A DNA stretch of 64,000 bases from Corbicula japonica (GCA_038501625.1 JAZAYU010000010.1:8887380-8951379); one strand, 5' to 3'; shown: positions 13,011 through 24,907, counted from the stretch's first letter. Notes: generated by a model from the sequence alone, not told the origin. Numbers and translations: made by a program.

Positions 13011-13244
13011 CGTTTTGCTCCCTATATAAGGTTGTTTTGCATGTGTGGAAGGTGTAGATCCAGATTAGCCAGAACATACGTGTCACCTGATTGATATCTA
13101 CACTGTTTGCTTCTTGGTCAAAAATAACATAATGAATAAAAAGAGCAAACAGTGTAGATCCTGATCAGATGGCTTCGATTTGTCAGCTGATCTGGATCAA
13201 CACTGTTCGTCCATGGCTAACAGCCTTATTGCATGGAGTAAAGG
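13011..13244. repeat. M element, full length
   Basis: 234 bp between two TTAA tetramers; older subfamily with ends TTTTGCTCC / GGAGTAAAGG. Confidence 0.75.
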
Positions 13245-13413
13245 TTAAGGTCTACTTCTGATATAATTGATGATATAGATGCGTTACTCTGAGCCAAATA
13301 ATCTAAATAGTAAGCAATAATAACCAGTTTTAGACATTTTTACAGAATATTTTTATATAGATTTTAAACATACCAAAGTATTCATTGTGGTAATTGAGGT
13401 GAAAATGCTATTT

Positions 13414-13656
13414 TTCCTTCACTCCATGGATACAACTTTTGTCCCATGTGCATACAGTGTAGATCAAGATAAGTTTCACATGTAGGCAGTCATATCAGGA
13501 TCTACACTAGTTGTTATTAAATTAATAAGATTTTTTTTGTCCAAGAGGTAAACCTTGTAGATTTGAATCAGACTGCAGAGAATTGAACGGTAGGCTGATA
13601 TGGATCTACTCTGTCCGCACATAGGAAATATGCCATATCCTATGGAGTTCACGGTT
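13414..13656. repeat. M element, decayed copy
   Basis: Ends CCTTCACTCCATGG / CCTATGGAGTTCACGG with GTGTAGATC arms between them. Confidence 0.65.
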
Positions 13657-14880
13657 ACAGTGTATGTTAATCAGTCCTAAATATCTTAAAAGCAGTGTGT
13701 GTTCTGTTTTGCCTTACTAGACCGGAATAGAATTACTCTTTCAAGCAATCAATATAGTGTTTCAGGTTGTGAAAAATGTCAACTCGAATCAGTTTGCTCT
13801 CTTCGCCTAGCCTTCACATTATGAAGTACATTGCATTTACCATGTAAAATATTTGTACATAGAAGTATTTTTAAGGCATTATTTTTTAAACAAGATTCTA
13901 TCTTAATTATCTTCATCTTTACGTGACTTTATAATGTGTAAGATATATTTGTTTATTTGTTACCATCATGTTTAAACCCATTATTTCTTTACAAAAGCAT
14001 AATGTTATATTTGGTGTCAGTTTACAGATATCAAAAATGTTATGTTTTTTTTGGAAACTGTTCATTTTCCAATGACGTTTTGGTACAAAATAGAGTTATG
14101 CTGTTTTTATTGCAGAATCAGCATACATTTTTCTAGTAGCATCTTGAATGTGGGTTCTAATTATAAAAAGTAAAGTGGGAGGAAGGAATTGCTTGAAAAG
14201 AATAACACACCGTTTAACCCGATAAGGTGAATGCCGTGGGTAAGCCGACGGCAATTGCTTGTTTACATGAATGTTTTTCGGTGAAACTGAGTATTGGCCT
14301 GATTTTTACATTTTCCCGCAGTATCTACATGTACATATTGATTCGCTGTTTGTTGAGGACTCTACTGACGAAATCTTGACGCACACAGGATATTATTTAC
14401 AGAGAAATTGAAGAAAAAGTGTGCAATTTTTTGACAAAATATGTCATTTTACGAATTGGTTGCAAATATCCTTTTTTATTACCAAATCTGAAATATTTGA
14501 AATATTCCATGATGAAGTTCAATTATTTCCCTGTAATTATTTGAAACCACAGCTTCCAATTCGCTTTGTCTAGAAAGATATTTACTTTTAAACTTGGTAC
14601 GTCGTGGTGATTTTGGTAATGACAACAGCCGTTAACACTAAAACATTGGTACAGTTGAATGCAGTTTTGTAAGTGGATTGGATAATGTTAATGGCCGTCA
14701 AGTGAAATTAGCTTTGTCTCTACAGTGATTAACACTGGTCTTGAGGACATAATAACTCTGATCTCAAGGTTGCAATTAGTTAGTCTGTAAGTGCGCTCAA
14801 TTTCAACCAGTCAGATTGCAGAGTTCTAAGACTGATAGTCAGATTAAGTTTGATAACCGTTCTGGCCAGATTTCACGAAT
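13657..14880. other. CK1 intron, no feature seen
   Basis: AT-rich, no exon or recognised repeat. Confidence 0.5.
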
Positions 14881-15066
14881 TACCGTCATTGTTTGAATAT
14901 AAGCCGCACTCATGTATTAGCCGCACCGCCCCCAAACATGATAGAACAGATGAAAATGGCTTAACAAAGTGTATAAGCAGCCAAACCTGTGTATTAGCCG
15001 CACCCCCAACTTTTTACCTCCAAATTCTGGGGAAAAAGTGCGGCTTATGTTCAAACAATTACGGTA
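14881..15066. mobile_element. Small TIR element (TACCGT...ACGGTA, 186 bp)
   Basis: Inverted ends TACCGTCATTGTTTGAATAT and its near complement ATGTTCAAACAATTACGGTA. Both run into AAGCCGCACT, with a further copy of TATTAGCCGCACC inside. Non-coding MITE. Confidence 0.75.
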
Positions 15067-15149
15067 TTCTTCGTTTTAGTAATTGTAGCCGCACAATAAT
15101 TTGCTGTAAATCCTATTTGGTTCTCAATATCTTGTAGGCATATGCTTAA

Positions 15150-15381
15150 CCCTTTACTCCACATATACGAGTTATCCCATGTGTGAACAGTTTAGATCGA
15201 GATCGGTTGAAACATCTGTACCTTCTGATGAGAATGAAAACTGTTTGAATTTAGATTCTGAATTTATTTTCACAAAGAAGCGAACAGTATAGATCCAGAT
15301 CAGATAGCATGGGAGGGCTGATCCGATTTGGATCTACACTGGTTGTTGATGTGATAAGAGGTATTTTTATGGGTAAAAGGT
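15150..15381. repeat. M element, full length (older subfamily)
   Basis: Preceded by TTAA; CCCTTTACTCC left end and both GATC-rich arms; right end GGTAAAAGG. Confidence 0.75.
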
Positions 15382-15497
15382 TATTGCATGATTTGATTTA
15401 GGGATTTACCTAGCTGGAATACAGATTTCCTCAGTTGTTACATCTATACTGTTTTCTTATGACAGTGCTCATCTTTGTATGTACATGTTACCATTTT

Positions 15498-15554
15498 CAA
15501 ATAAAACATTGACAGTGAATAATGGATTTTGTTCTACTGATTGTCATAAGACTG
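15498..15554 (+). repeat. 57 bp exact direct repeat, copy 1
   Basis: Identical to 16551-16607. It contains an AATAAA. Confidence 0.9.
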
Positions 15555-15631
15555 TTGCGCATCTGAACTCCGCCCCGTGATCTATCCTGCTATAAATCCC
15601 CAGAAGCTATTATTTCTTAAATAAAATCATT

Positions 15632-15836
15632 TGAACTATGGATACCTATTAGTCACATGGGCAACTGTTGCAGATCCAAATCAGTGTGCACATCTATGCG
15701 ATTTGATACGGATCTATACTAAATGCTTAAAGATTTGTTCGATTATATTTGATCAGTAAGAGGCCCTTGTAGATCCAGATTTGACTACACAGACTTGTTG
15801 CCCATGGAATATAAGTCATATCCCATGGAGTAAAAG
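15632..15836. repeat. M element, decayed copy
   Basis: Arms TGCAGATCCAAATCAGTGTG and CTTGTAGATCCAGATTTGAC; the right end is GGAGTAAAAGG. Confidence 0.65.
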
Positions 15837-15896
15837 GTAAATATGGACGACTACCTTAGGTCAGATTTGTGTCCAGTTTTCATTAAAAAATCTTAA

Positions 15897-16049
15897 TTTA
15901 TTTAGTAAAAACCCTCATTTAAGACCAGGAATTTAGACTACTGATATTAAGACCACTTTTATTCTGTCCATGTTTATCAACATAAGACCACCCTAATACT
16001 AAGACCACATGTCCAGTCTCTTTGTTCTGAACAGTTGGGGTTTCACTGT
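15897..16049. repeat. AAGACCAC element (CAGTRAAACCCC ends), copy 1
   Basis: Starts AGTAAAAACCCTCATTTAAG, contains repeated TAAGACCAC, and ends GGGGTTTCACTG, the inverse of the start. Related copies lie at 23205-23305 and 62726-62890. The ends suggest a pogo/Tigger-like MITE. Confidence 0.55.
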
Positions 16050-16305
16050 TGGGGGTTTCAAGGTGTTGCGTTTTTATTCTATTTTACAAATATATGACAC
16101 ACTGACAAAATGGGGCTATCCAGACTAGGCACCCCACTAAATTGTGTAAGTATGCACAGGATCTACACTTAACAGCTACTTATTAATACATGCACAATGT
16201 TGTTCAGTTTTCCCATAGTGTGTCTTGATTACGATATACAAGAAAATAGTTAAAGAAAAATGAACAAACTGGTATGGCAGTCATATAGATGTCATTAGCA
16301 GCTCC

Positions 16306-16386
16306 AAGACCTTGGCCCATGATCCTAAATCTTGAGACCAATCTCAAATCTCAAGCATCTGATTTAGTTTTATGATCTTGGGTCCT
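16306..16386. repeat. FB1 foldback MITE, internally deleted
   Basis: Has both ends (CCATGATCCTAAATCTTGAG and TTAGTTTTATGATCTTGGG) but only one central arm. Confidence 0.65.
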
Positions 16387-16550
16387 TGGGGTGAATGTAT
16401 CACAGTTCTGTCAGTGTAGACAGTAGGGAACAGCTTTGTTGCCAGCATGAGAAGAGTCACACCAATGTACAACTTATCTTTCTAACAAAAAATGTAGTGC
16501 TGTAGTTAGTCAGGTGTTGGGAAACAATTAAATGCTTTCATCTTTTGCTT

Positions 16551-16607
16551 CAAATAAAACATTGACAGTGAATAATGGATTTTGTTCTACTGATTGTCAT
16601 AAGACTG
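16551..16607 (+). repeat. 57 bp exact direct repeat, copy 2
   Basis: Identical to 15498-15554, 1053 bp away. It directly abuts an M element remnant that starts at about 16608. Confidence 0.9.
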
Positions 16608-16790
16608 GAAACAATTATCCGTGCTGGAAACACACATCCATGCCATCTGATCAGGATCTGCACTGTTCGCTTGTTGATTCATTAGGTTATTTCTGACCAA
16701 AATGCGACCAGTGCAGATACTGATCACACAGCAGCGCTGTGCCAGCTGATCTGGATCTACACTGGTCGCACATGCGTAAAAATGTGTAGA
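16608..16790. repeat. M element, partial copy
   Basis: Retains CTGATCAGGATCTGCACTG, TTATTTCTGACCAAAATGCG and CTGATCTGGATCTACACTGG; the left terminus is missing. Confidence 0.7.
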
Positions 16791-17282
16791 TATATTAAAA
16801 ACCTATTGGAATACAGGATTATTATGTGATTTTATAAATTGATAACCTAAACGTTAAGAACCCATGAAAATACCATTGTAGGAATAATTACCATAAAATT
16901 TTGAAGCTTGAGAAATATAAATTTAATCACAGTTAACCAGTTTTGTGTCCATTCCCAAAAGAGGTTTTTAGATTGTGTCAGTATACCACAGGCTTTTGGT
17001 ATTTCAGAAATAAAATATGTATAATGTATGTATAACGTTGACCTCTCTTTTCTCTTGATCAAACATTTGAAGAATTATTGTAGTTTTTGAAAGTGAGCAT
17101 ATTCTGCCACTTATTCCAAACTCCAATAATAAATAATTTAATTTTTACTTCTTTTGAAAGAAAATTACTAAATCCTGACTCTTGTTTTCTGATAGAAAGT
17201 TACTTTATCCGAATTTCTATCAAAAGTTTAATCGGTCTTTCAAAAAAACTTTCAGTGTAAAAAAAAATTTGTTCTGTTTCAG

Positions 17283-17515
17283 CCACCTCTCCTCGCCCCA
17301 TGTCACGGGAACGTGAAAGGCGTACAAGCACTCGTTTACACCGAGGCATTCCAACAGCCGGGCAAGAAGTGCAGCGCGAGGCAACCAGGCTATCGGCAGC
17401 TCAGATGCAGTCCAGCATGATTCCTGGCGTGAACACTGGAGTGCGCCGTGGCAGTGCCTCCAAAGATGGGGATACACCAGCTCGCGCCAGCTCATCCCGA
17501 CATGTACGAAAATGA
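17283..17515 (+). CDS. CSNK1D: Casein kinase I delta/epsilon, terminal exon B (C-terminal tail)
   Basis: This exon follows a clear acceptor (gttctgtttcag) at 17282, is entered in phase 1, and ends at TGA 17513-17515. The reading is xTSPRPMSRERERRTSTRL followed by HRG. It matches the tail of animal CK1 delta/epsilon, where TSPRPVS...ERERKVSMRLHRG precedes the C-terminus. The remaining ~50 residues are Ser/Thr/Arg-rich, carry S-M-I-P at 17414-17425 (aligned with S-Q-I-P of vertebrate CK1 delta), and finish SSRHVRK. The tail is the autophosphorylated regulatory region of the kinase. The catalytic exons are upstream and out of view. Because exon A also has a stop and the same acceptor phase, A and B are probably used as alternative last exons. 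Family assignment is strong from the first 20 residues. The 3' UTR end was not located. Confidence 0.85.
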
Positions 17516-17827
17516 TGTGATTGACCAACTACTGCTGTGATATATAAACTAAATGTTTTAAAAAACTACAAAAATAGGTGCCAAGTTTGTAGTGCAGGGC
17601 CTCTTGATCTAGATTGAAACACTTACTATGTGTGATAAACATTATGCACAAGAAATGAACAGAAGTGGATGTAGTGTCCACTGAAGGGAGTTCTGGTAAA
17701 TTGTAGTAAAAACTGGTATTCAAATAACAGCATGTTTATTGAAATTCATTGAAATTTTGTTTCTCTTGGAATTTGAGGTTACACAAAAATTACTTTTTCC
17801 TGATTTAGTTTGAAAAGTTAATACTTA

Positions 17828-18057
17828 ACTTCATATATACACCTTTATAGCATGGGTAAACAGTGTAGATCCAGATAAGCTGGCACATCTGTGCCATCTG
17901 ATCAGGGTCTGCCTTGTTCGCTTTATAGGTAACTAGGTTATTTCTGACCAAAAAAAGGGATAAAAATGTAGATCCTTTTCAGACGCTATGGATGTGCCGG
18001 CTAATCTGGATCTACACTGTTTGCACATTTGATGAAAAGCTTAAATATGGAGTAAAG
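17828..18057. repeat. M element copy
   Basis: Both hairpins present (GTGTAGATCCAGATAAGCTG; TAATCTGGATCTACACTGTT); the ends are diverged. Confidence 0.7.
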
Positions 18058-18292
18058 AATCAGAGAACCAGTTGGTAATGCCATGGTTTTCCATACAATC
18101 AAATTGAAACCCCATTGTCATTTCTACAACTAGTGATGAAACTGGATTTGTTACTTTAGAATGAAAGGATGTATCAATTTGAAAGAGATTTACATAAGTC
18201 AGTGAATTATTACTTTTCTCAGCATTCTTTCTTTGTCTAGTTTTGTTGCACCTTTTGAGAGAATTTTATGTGTGAACTTTTGTTTCTTTTAA

Positions 18293-18526
18293 CCCTTTCC
18301 TGTATAGATACACCTTTATTGCTAGGGCGAACAGTTTAGATCCAGATCAGCCGGCACATCCGTGCCGTCTGATCAAGATCTAAACTGTTTGCTTTTTGAT
18401 TCATTAGGTTATTTCTGACCAAAATGCGACCAGTGCAGATTCTGATCAGACAGCACGGATGTGCCTGCTGATCTGGATCTACACTGGTCGCACACGCGTA
18501 AAAATGCTTATATATCCAGGAAAGGG
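18293..18526. repeat. M element, full length, 234 bp
   Basis: Flanked by TTAA on both sides; CCCTTTCCTGTATAGATACA / TATATCCAGGAAAGGG ends. GAACAG-type hairpin first, GACCAG-type second. Confidence 0.9.
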
Positions 18527-19056
18527 TTAAACATGGATCAGATGAAGTTATAAATATTTTGCTCACTTATTACCCTAAAGTATTCATTAAAAATGGGAAA
18601 TATTGTGGCTCATTTCAGTAGCATTTGAAAGGTAGAAGAAATGTATCATTTTGATGCATTGAATTCATTGAAGAGTGAACAAAGATGTTTGGTAAATGCC
18701 AACTGTGTCAGATAGTAATGACCCGTCTTTACTTACAAAGACTTTATTGTAGAGAAGTTAGAGGTTCTATACCCTTTTCTTCATGGGATGTGGCATATAT
18801 CCTATGAGGGACCAAAGGGATGCAAGGTTATCCATGGAGTAATTGGTTTAATTGTCAGTTTTTACAAATTATTTACAATTACAAAAGTATTTATGTAATG
18901 CCAAAATTGTAACTTATGAAGAACAAATGTTTTAGTTAAGCATGTCTGAATAACAAAGCAGAAGAATATGGCCGCAGTGTGCAGATCATGCTGTACTACA
19001 TTGTAGCTGTTAAAGGGATTAAGTGATGATATATCTTTTGTTGGAGGCAGACTAGG

Positions 19057-19191
19057 GCCCAAGATCATAAAACTGAGATTGGAGACCAGTCTCAAATCTC
19101 AAGCATCTGATTGAAGACAAGTCTCTATTTCAGCTAATCAGTTGCTCGAGATTTGAGACTGATCTGCAGTTTGAATTTCATGATCTTGGGC
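19057..19191. repeat. FB1 foldback MITE
   Basis: GCCCAAGATCATAAAACTGA at the left and its near complement ending ATGATCTTGGGC at the right; arms CTCAAATCTCAAGCATCTGA / CGAGATTTGAGAC. Confidence 0.85.
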
Positions 19192-19872
19192 AAAGGAATG
19201 ACAAAACAGCACATTTCTTGACCTGAAAGTGCTAGATGGTGTTGCTCCAAATAGTACTTGGACAGTGTGATTGTGCGTGTTGTTGCTGATTGGACGATTG
19301 GTGAATTGATATGTTTAACATTGTTATTACATTTTGTATTATAATCATTTTTAAAACCAAGACAAATAATATTTGGAATGTATTGGAAAACTCTCTCACT
19401 ATGATACTAATATGAATGTGTTTAAATGCTGTTTAGTGTCCGAATTGACGGACCAAGCCCGAAGGTATTGCTTAGCGATCCAGATCACTCATTACTGTTT
19501 AGTATAAATTTTTGAGACAGAAATAATAAAAATGAGGATCCAAGATCATGAAATTTAAATAAGAGGTTAGTCTTAAGTTAATAAGTTGCTTGACTAATAT
19601 GACTCGTAAGCCAACAACACTTGGAAATCTTCACAAAAGAGATAAAATGTGCATCTTAAAATGTTGTGTGAATGACATGTTACAAGTAAAATGATTGAAG
19701 GTTTTTTTTTTAGTTTGCAAAAAGAGCACATAACAACAGTATAAAGAATGTTAATAGAATACATAATTTAAAAAAAAGATTTGATGTTATATTCTCATGA
19801 AAATGAAACTTAAAAAACACTGTAGTGGTATTGCTTGCTAAAATTCTTTTAGTGAAGCACATTAACCTTTAA

Positions 19873-20095
19873 CTCTTTCCCCATATGCATGGTTATTATC
19901 ATAGGTGCAGCCAGTTTAGATCCAGGTCAGGTGGAACATTTGTGCCATCTAAGCTGGTAGCTTCTTGGTAAAAAATAACCTAATGAATCTAAAAGTGAAC
20001 AGTGTACATCCTGATCATATGGCACTTATGTGTCAGCTGATCTGGATCTACACTGTTCACTATGGGATAATAGCCATATAACATGGAGTTGAGGG
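19873..20095. repeat. M element (older type), first of a head-to-tail pair
   Basis: Starts after TTAA with CTCTTTCC and ends GGAGTTGAGGG. The TTAA at 20096-20099 is shared with the next copy. Confidence 0.85.
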
Positions 20096-20099
20096 TTAA

Positions 20100-20334
20100 C
20101 CCTTTCCTCCATAGACACACCTTTATTGCGTGGGCGAACAGTGTAGATCCAGATCAGCTGGCACAACCATGCCGTCTGATCAGGATCTGCACTGTTGGCT
20201 TTTTGATTCATTAGGTTATTTCTGAACAAAATGCGACCAGTGCAGATCCTGGTCAGAGGGCACGGATATTCCGGCTGAATTGGATATACACTGGTCGCAC
20301 ATGTGTAAAAATGCATATATATGGAGGAAAGGGG
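20100..20334. repeat. M element, second of a head-to-tail pair
   Basis: Starts CCCTTTCCTCCATAGACACA right after the shared TTAA and ends ATATGGAGGAAAGG. Confidence 0.9.
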
Positions 20335-20882
20335 TTATGATGTCAATTATGAGGGTTTTATATATGATGCATTGTTAAAAGTGCTAAACACAATTATTGG
20401 TAACTTAAACCTAGTATTTTCTGGAACTGTGGTTGTTTCAAACATAAAATATTATTGGGAAGGAAAGAAAATATCAGATTCTTTGCTTGACAGTTGATTA
20501 TTTAATATAAAAGCTATCATCTCTTAAGTGCACAAATCGTACAAGTACCATGGAAATATGAAGGAGTTAACGGTATTTGCACTAAGGTGATGCTTTGTCA
20601 TTAAGATATTTTTGTACTCAACCACTTTTACTAAGACATTGGTAAAAGGAAATAAATGGTTTAAAGAAAAGCAAAATATGTAAAATTGTACAAGGCAAAA
20701 TTTCAAGAAAATTCTATTACATGTACTGTTAAATTTATGTGTAATTAATTTTAAGTTTATGAAATACAAAATGAGAACTATGTTGGAATTTTTATATGAT
20801 AGATTTTTAGTTGACAAGATTGTTCATTGAAAGAATACTTTAAGGTGTGTTTGGGAAATCTTAAACAAAAAAAATAACATGA

Positions 20883-21256
20883 TTATATAGAGGATGTTTG
20901 TTTGTAATGGTGTAAAATAGAAATAACATCTACCGAGTGAATTAGTATTGTCATGAGTGGCGTTGCCACAAGCGAAACTTCATGTTTCTGGGTTCACTTG
21001 TTTGTGAAATCTTTTTTATCTTTCACTGGTTAAAAAAAATCTGTTTTTTTATGCTTTAAATGCATTATTTGCGCAATTTCAACAGATGAATTGCATGAAG
21101 AAGCGCCATTAAATGATGTTATGTACCCAAAGTTGAACCTGTTCTCTGAACAATCTCATTGGGAATATTATGTGCATGTGGGTACCAATATAAACAGTGC
21201 AATTTCACGATTATTTCACCAAGCAAATTCTATAATTGACTCGAAAGCATAAAATA
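20883..21256 (+). repeat. F element (TATAGAGGAT foldback), copy 1
   Basis: Starts TATAGAGGATGTTTG and has inverted arms around CATGAGTGGCGTTGCCACAA. A second half ends in GAAAGCATAAAATAAA. Other copies lie at 30077 and 40474. Confidence 0.7.
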
Positions 21257-22084
21257 AATATTGTCAGACAATAGATTTCTGGTCAATTATTAATACTAGT
21301 CAAAGATTGCTTTTGAAAGATTGAATAGGGAACTCATGATCCTTATTTTGTTGAATAAGCTAAAACTGAAAAATTAAAGCAACAATAACGAAAAGTTAAT
21401 TTTTTCATAAAAGCATTAAAATTGAAAAAGTAGGATGGAAACAAGAGCTAAAGCCCCTTCTCATAGCACAGCTCAAATTATGTGGGTTTTCACCAAAATA
21501 GTTTACAGAGACATTTTACCCTAAGTTGTCTCCCTTAGAGAAATATTACAAAATTCATCTAACCACTGTTGTTATTCATTGAGAACACCAATAAATAATA
21601 ATTAAACATCTTTAATGTTCTTAGTGGTTGAAATGATATTTTGTCCAATGGAATTTGCAGTATTTTTGAAATTATTGCAGAAATTATTTATATTAATCAG
21701 TACAGTACTGGTGCACCGTTGAATGGTTTACCCAATAAGTGAATTATTTATTAAATATTCAAAGATTTTCTAAATATAATTTCAACCTCTAAGTCACTTA
21801 GTGTTTGTGAATAAGCATTTACAAAGCATAGTGGACACAATGCTGAACTGCACAAGACCCATGTATTTTTGTAAATGCTTATTCATAAACACTAACGTAA
21901 AACCTCGGTAAAATTTTTAAGTGTGTGAGAATGATTGATTGTAAATAGATTTTATATAAGATCTGGATGTGTAAATATATCATATTGTGTCTGAAAACAT
22001 TAAAAAAAATTGTTTAATTTATCTCCTGTGTTCATTGATTCCAACTACACCATTTGCAAGACGCTATGTATACAGCTGATGAGA

Positions 22085-22268
22085 TACAACTTTTATTACA
22101 TGGGCAAACAGTGACGTGTGTCTGATCTGAATCTACACTGATTGGTGATGGGCTATATCTGACATAGAAACAATGCAGACCCAGATCACCATTGAACAAA
22201 TGTGCTAGCTTATCTATTTCTTCACTAGTTGCCTGTGTGATAAAAGGTGTACCCATGGAGTAAAGGGA
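22085..22268. repeat. M element, decayed copy
   Basis: Retains CATGGGCAAACAGTG, CAGACCCAGATCACC and the right end CATGGAGTAAAGGG. Confidence 0.6.
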
Positions 22269-23204
22269 TAAACAAACTTGTTGGAGAAAGCTGATTTTTG
22301 TGTAGCCGGCGATATTATCACCAATGTGACTGGTTGAGCTTAATTTATTATACGAATTTAATTATAATTTGATCTTAAAATGTTTATTTCTTGCAGAAAA
22401 TGTATGAAAATTGCTACTGATTGACTGATTGTAATAGCAAACATCCCCTTTGAAAGTTAAAACATACCCTAATGTAATCGTTTTGTTCCTTTTTTTACTC
22501 CGTTAAAATTATAATGAGTATGTTATTAAGTTTTAACAACATTATATGGAATCAAAATATTTAACTGATGTAGTTATGTAGCATTTAATGTAGAAATTTT
22601 GTTTCTTCGTTGAGGTAGACTCGGTGTATTAAACATAATTGTTATCTTTAAACTAAACAAAAAGTCGATCTGTCCACCGTTCAACCTACCTCTAGCAGGA
22701 CAAGTTTATTGATGGAGTCCGGACAATAAGGTAATAATTTGAGATGACAAAAATTGTTCTTTGACTTTTGCCCTGTCGTCTTTATATACACGCCCGGGAA
22801 TCATTATACCCAAAAAACAAATACATATAGGCCGTCAATAGAAAGTTACCACTTTTACTGTAGCTTTTAAATTGATGAAAATTGAAACCATTCGGTATGG
22901 CAAAAAAGCTCTAGTATATTCTTTCAATTTTGGATAACTTACCGTCTTATACGGCTATTTCTGCTGCCAAAATTTGAAAGATCAATATTTGATTGAAACA
23001 ATAAAATCAAAGGAACAAAATTGCATAATTGCCAATGGGAAAACATGTTAATAAATGTCTTTTTTCATTGCTTCACGGAAAATTTTCCAAGAAATCTAAA
23101 GTTTTCAATGATTTCTTTAAAGACACTACTGTTTTGTTGGTCAACGTTTGAGAATGTTTTAACAGACTACATTCGGGAAATATGCTGAAACCCTGAAATA
23201 GGCT

Positions 23205-23305
23205 TAATGGTGGCAAATACTGAGAGCGTGTTCCTGATCTAAATTGAAATAGTGGTCTTAATCAAGTTAGGGATGGGGGTCCTTTATGAGGGGTTTTACT
23301 GTAAT
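23205..23305 (-). repeat. AAGACCAC element, fragment
   Basis: Reverse complement reads TACAGTAAAACCCCTCAT followed by AAGACCACTATTTC, as at 62726. Confidence 0.5.
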
Positions 23306-23553
23306 ATAGTATTCGACTATACTTGTGTTTTTTTAAAGATTTTCCTTAGTTCATATACATTATGTTCATGATTATTATTATGTTCATTTGGTATTGCTCA
23401 CCTTAATTATGAAATCCCTATGCCATAATTGTTACCACAATTGTGTTCTGGATTAGAAAGCTGTGTCGCTTTGGGAAAGTTGACACACAGTGTAAGATCA
23501 TCAGATCAATGCCAGGATAGGAAAATACAACTTCATTTAAAAAAAAGTTAAAA

Positions 23554-23820
23554 CCAGAATGTGTCCTCGGACACTGATACCACTGCTACAACAATATTAG
23601 TAACAAAGGGCCTTAACTGGTAAAAATGGTCGCTGGAATAAATCTTTTCTAAAGAACCATTTACCAGATCTGCCATCTACATATCCTGCTTGACCATCTG
23701 GGCAAGTTTGAAAGAAATCCACCTGATAGTTTAGAAGGATGATGCTACAAGATTTGCGGGACAGACGGACGTACGGACGAGTGCAACTCTATATGCCTCC
23801 CACTTTGTGGGTGCATACAA
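23554..23820 (-). mobile_element. Helentron-like element, family HLE-5 (CCCCCAC), short copy
   Basis: On the minus strand it starts with hairpin CACCCACAAAGTGGGAGG and GCATATAGAGTTGCACTCGT, has a single core unit, and ends with hairpin GTGTCCgaGGACAC followed by CTGG. Confidence 0.75.
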
Positions 23821-24329
23821 AAAAAATGGAATTCTTCAAGATGTCAAATTGATATTCGAGAATCAATGTACTTAAAGCTAGAGAAACGGTCAATCAAGCC
23901 GTATAGAAGAAAATTGCACAGATTGTGAATAATCTGAACACCGTTTAAAAGTTCAATTTCAGGTGAGCAAAGATACCAGTAAGAATAGCAAATAAAGATA
24001 CTTGAAACTGTCAGGAACCGATTTGCATTTGTCATTTTCATGAATTTGATATAAGTATGCACACAATCTGAATTGACAACGCTGTAATCACGCTTTCAAT
24101 AAGTGAAGTATATTTCGGATAGTTACAGTATCCGGTTTTACATTTGGTTTTAAAGCTGTTTCAATAAAATGAAGTTGTCATTTAAAAAATATCACGTTAT
24201 CAATAAAATGTAGTTGTTATTTTAATGGAAAATACACATTTTTATTCAATAACTTTGAGGTAACATGTGCATGGTTTTTCTTTTCATTGAATCATTCAGA
24301 CTCGGAGCCAATATCTATTGGCAGGACTG

Positions 24330-24402
24330 GTCGCCATTTCAGTCAGTCAGATGCTTGAGATTTGAGACTGGTTTCCAATCTCAGTTTTATAACTTCCATC
24401 CA
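24330..24402. repeat. FB1 foldback MITE, half copy
   Basis: Only the right arm is present: ACTGGTCGCCATTTCAGTCA through GAGATTTGAGACTGG to CTCAGTTTTATAA. Confidence 0.65.
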
Positions 24403-24499
24403 TGTTTTTTCCATTTGAATAGAAGATAATTTGCATGTATATGAGGACTAGATCAGAAATAAGCAAAGTGTGTGTGTACCATTTTCGTTTCTTCCTTCT

Positions 24500-24580
24500 T
24501 TAAATCTTTACTCAATGGGAAGCAGACTATCACAATGTGTGACCATTGTAGATCCAAATCAGCCTGCACATCTTTGCATG
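24500..24580. repeat. M element fragment
   Basis: Contains CATTGTAGATCCAAATCAGC with degenerate flanks. Confidence 0.45.
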
Positions 24581-24907
24581 CAGACAAAAATTTCTGACAT
24601 AAAACCCATGTTATCTGTGTTTTTTAATTTATAAAATATTATAGATTGTTGGTTAATTAGGCCACTTTTGTTCCTTAAATCCAGATATTATTTTTAAATC
24701 TGTGTAAAACTTTTTTTTCCCCAATTGATGTAAACAAATTCCCAATTTCTGGCAAAACATTGCAATATTTCCCAATTCAAGGGGTATAGGTCATATGGTG
24801 AAAAAAAGCCCTGTGTAATCAGATTTTGTACCAGTTATAGTGGAAGAATTGTTTTCTGTTAAAGGTTTAACTAATTACTTGACACCTAAGTTGCTTTCAC
24901 CAATTGG

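Larger units (their letters stand above)
17516..24907. other. Intergenic interval between CK1 and ACSM
   Basis: No exon was recognised. It holds the M, FB1, F and HLE-5 copies listed separately; the remainder is AT-rich without evident features. The promoters of both flanking units are unidentified. Confidence 0.5.

Noticed and set aside
17220..17528. 102 aa minus-strand frame over CK1 exon B
   Set aside because: Shadow of the exon on the other strand. The + strand matches the CK1 tail and has a proper acceptor.
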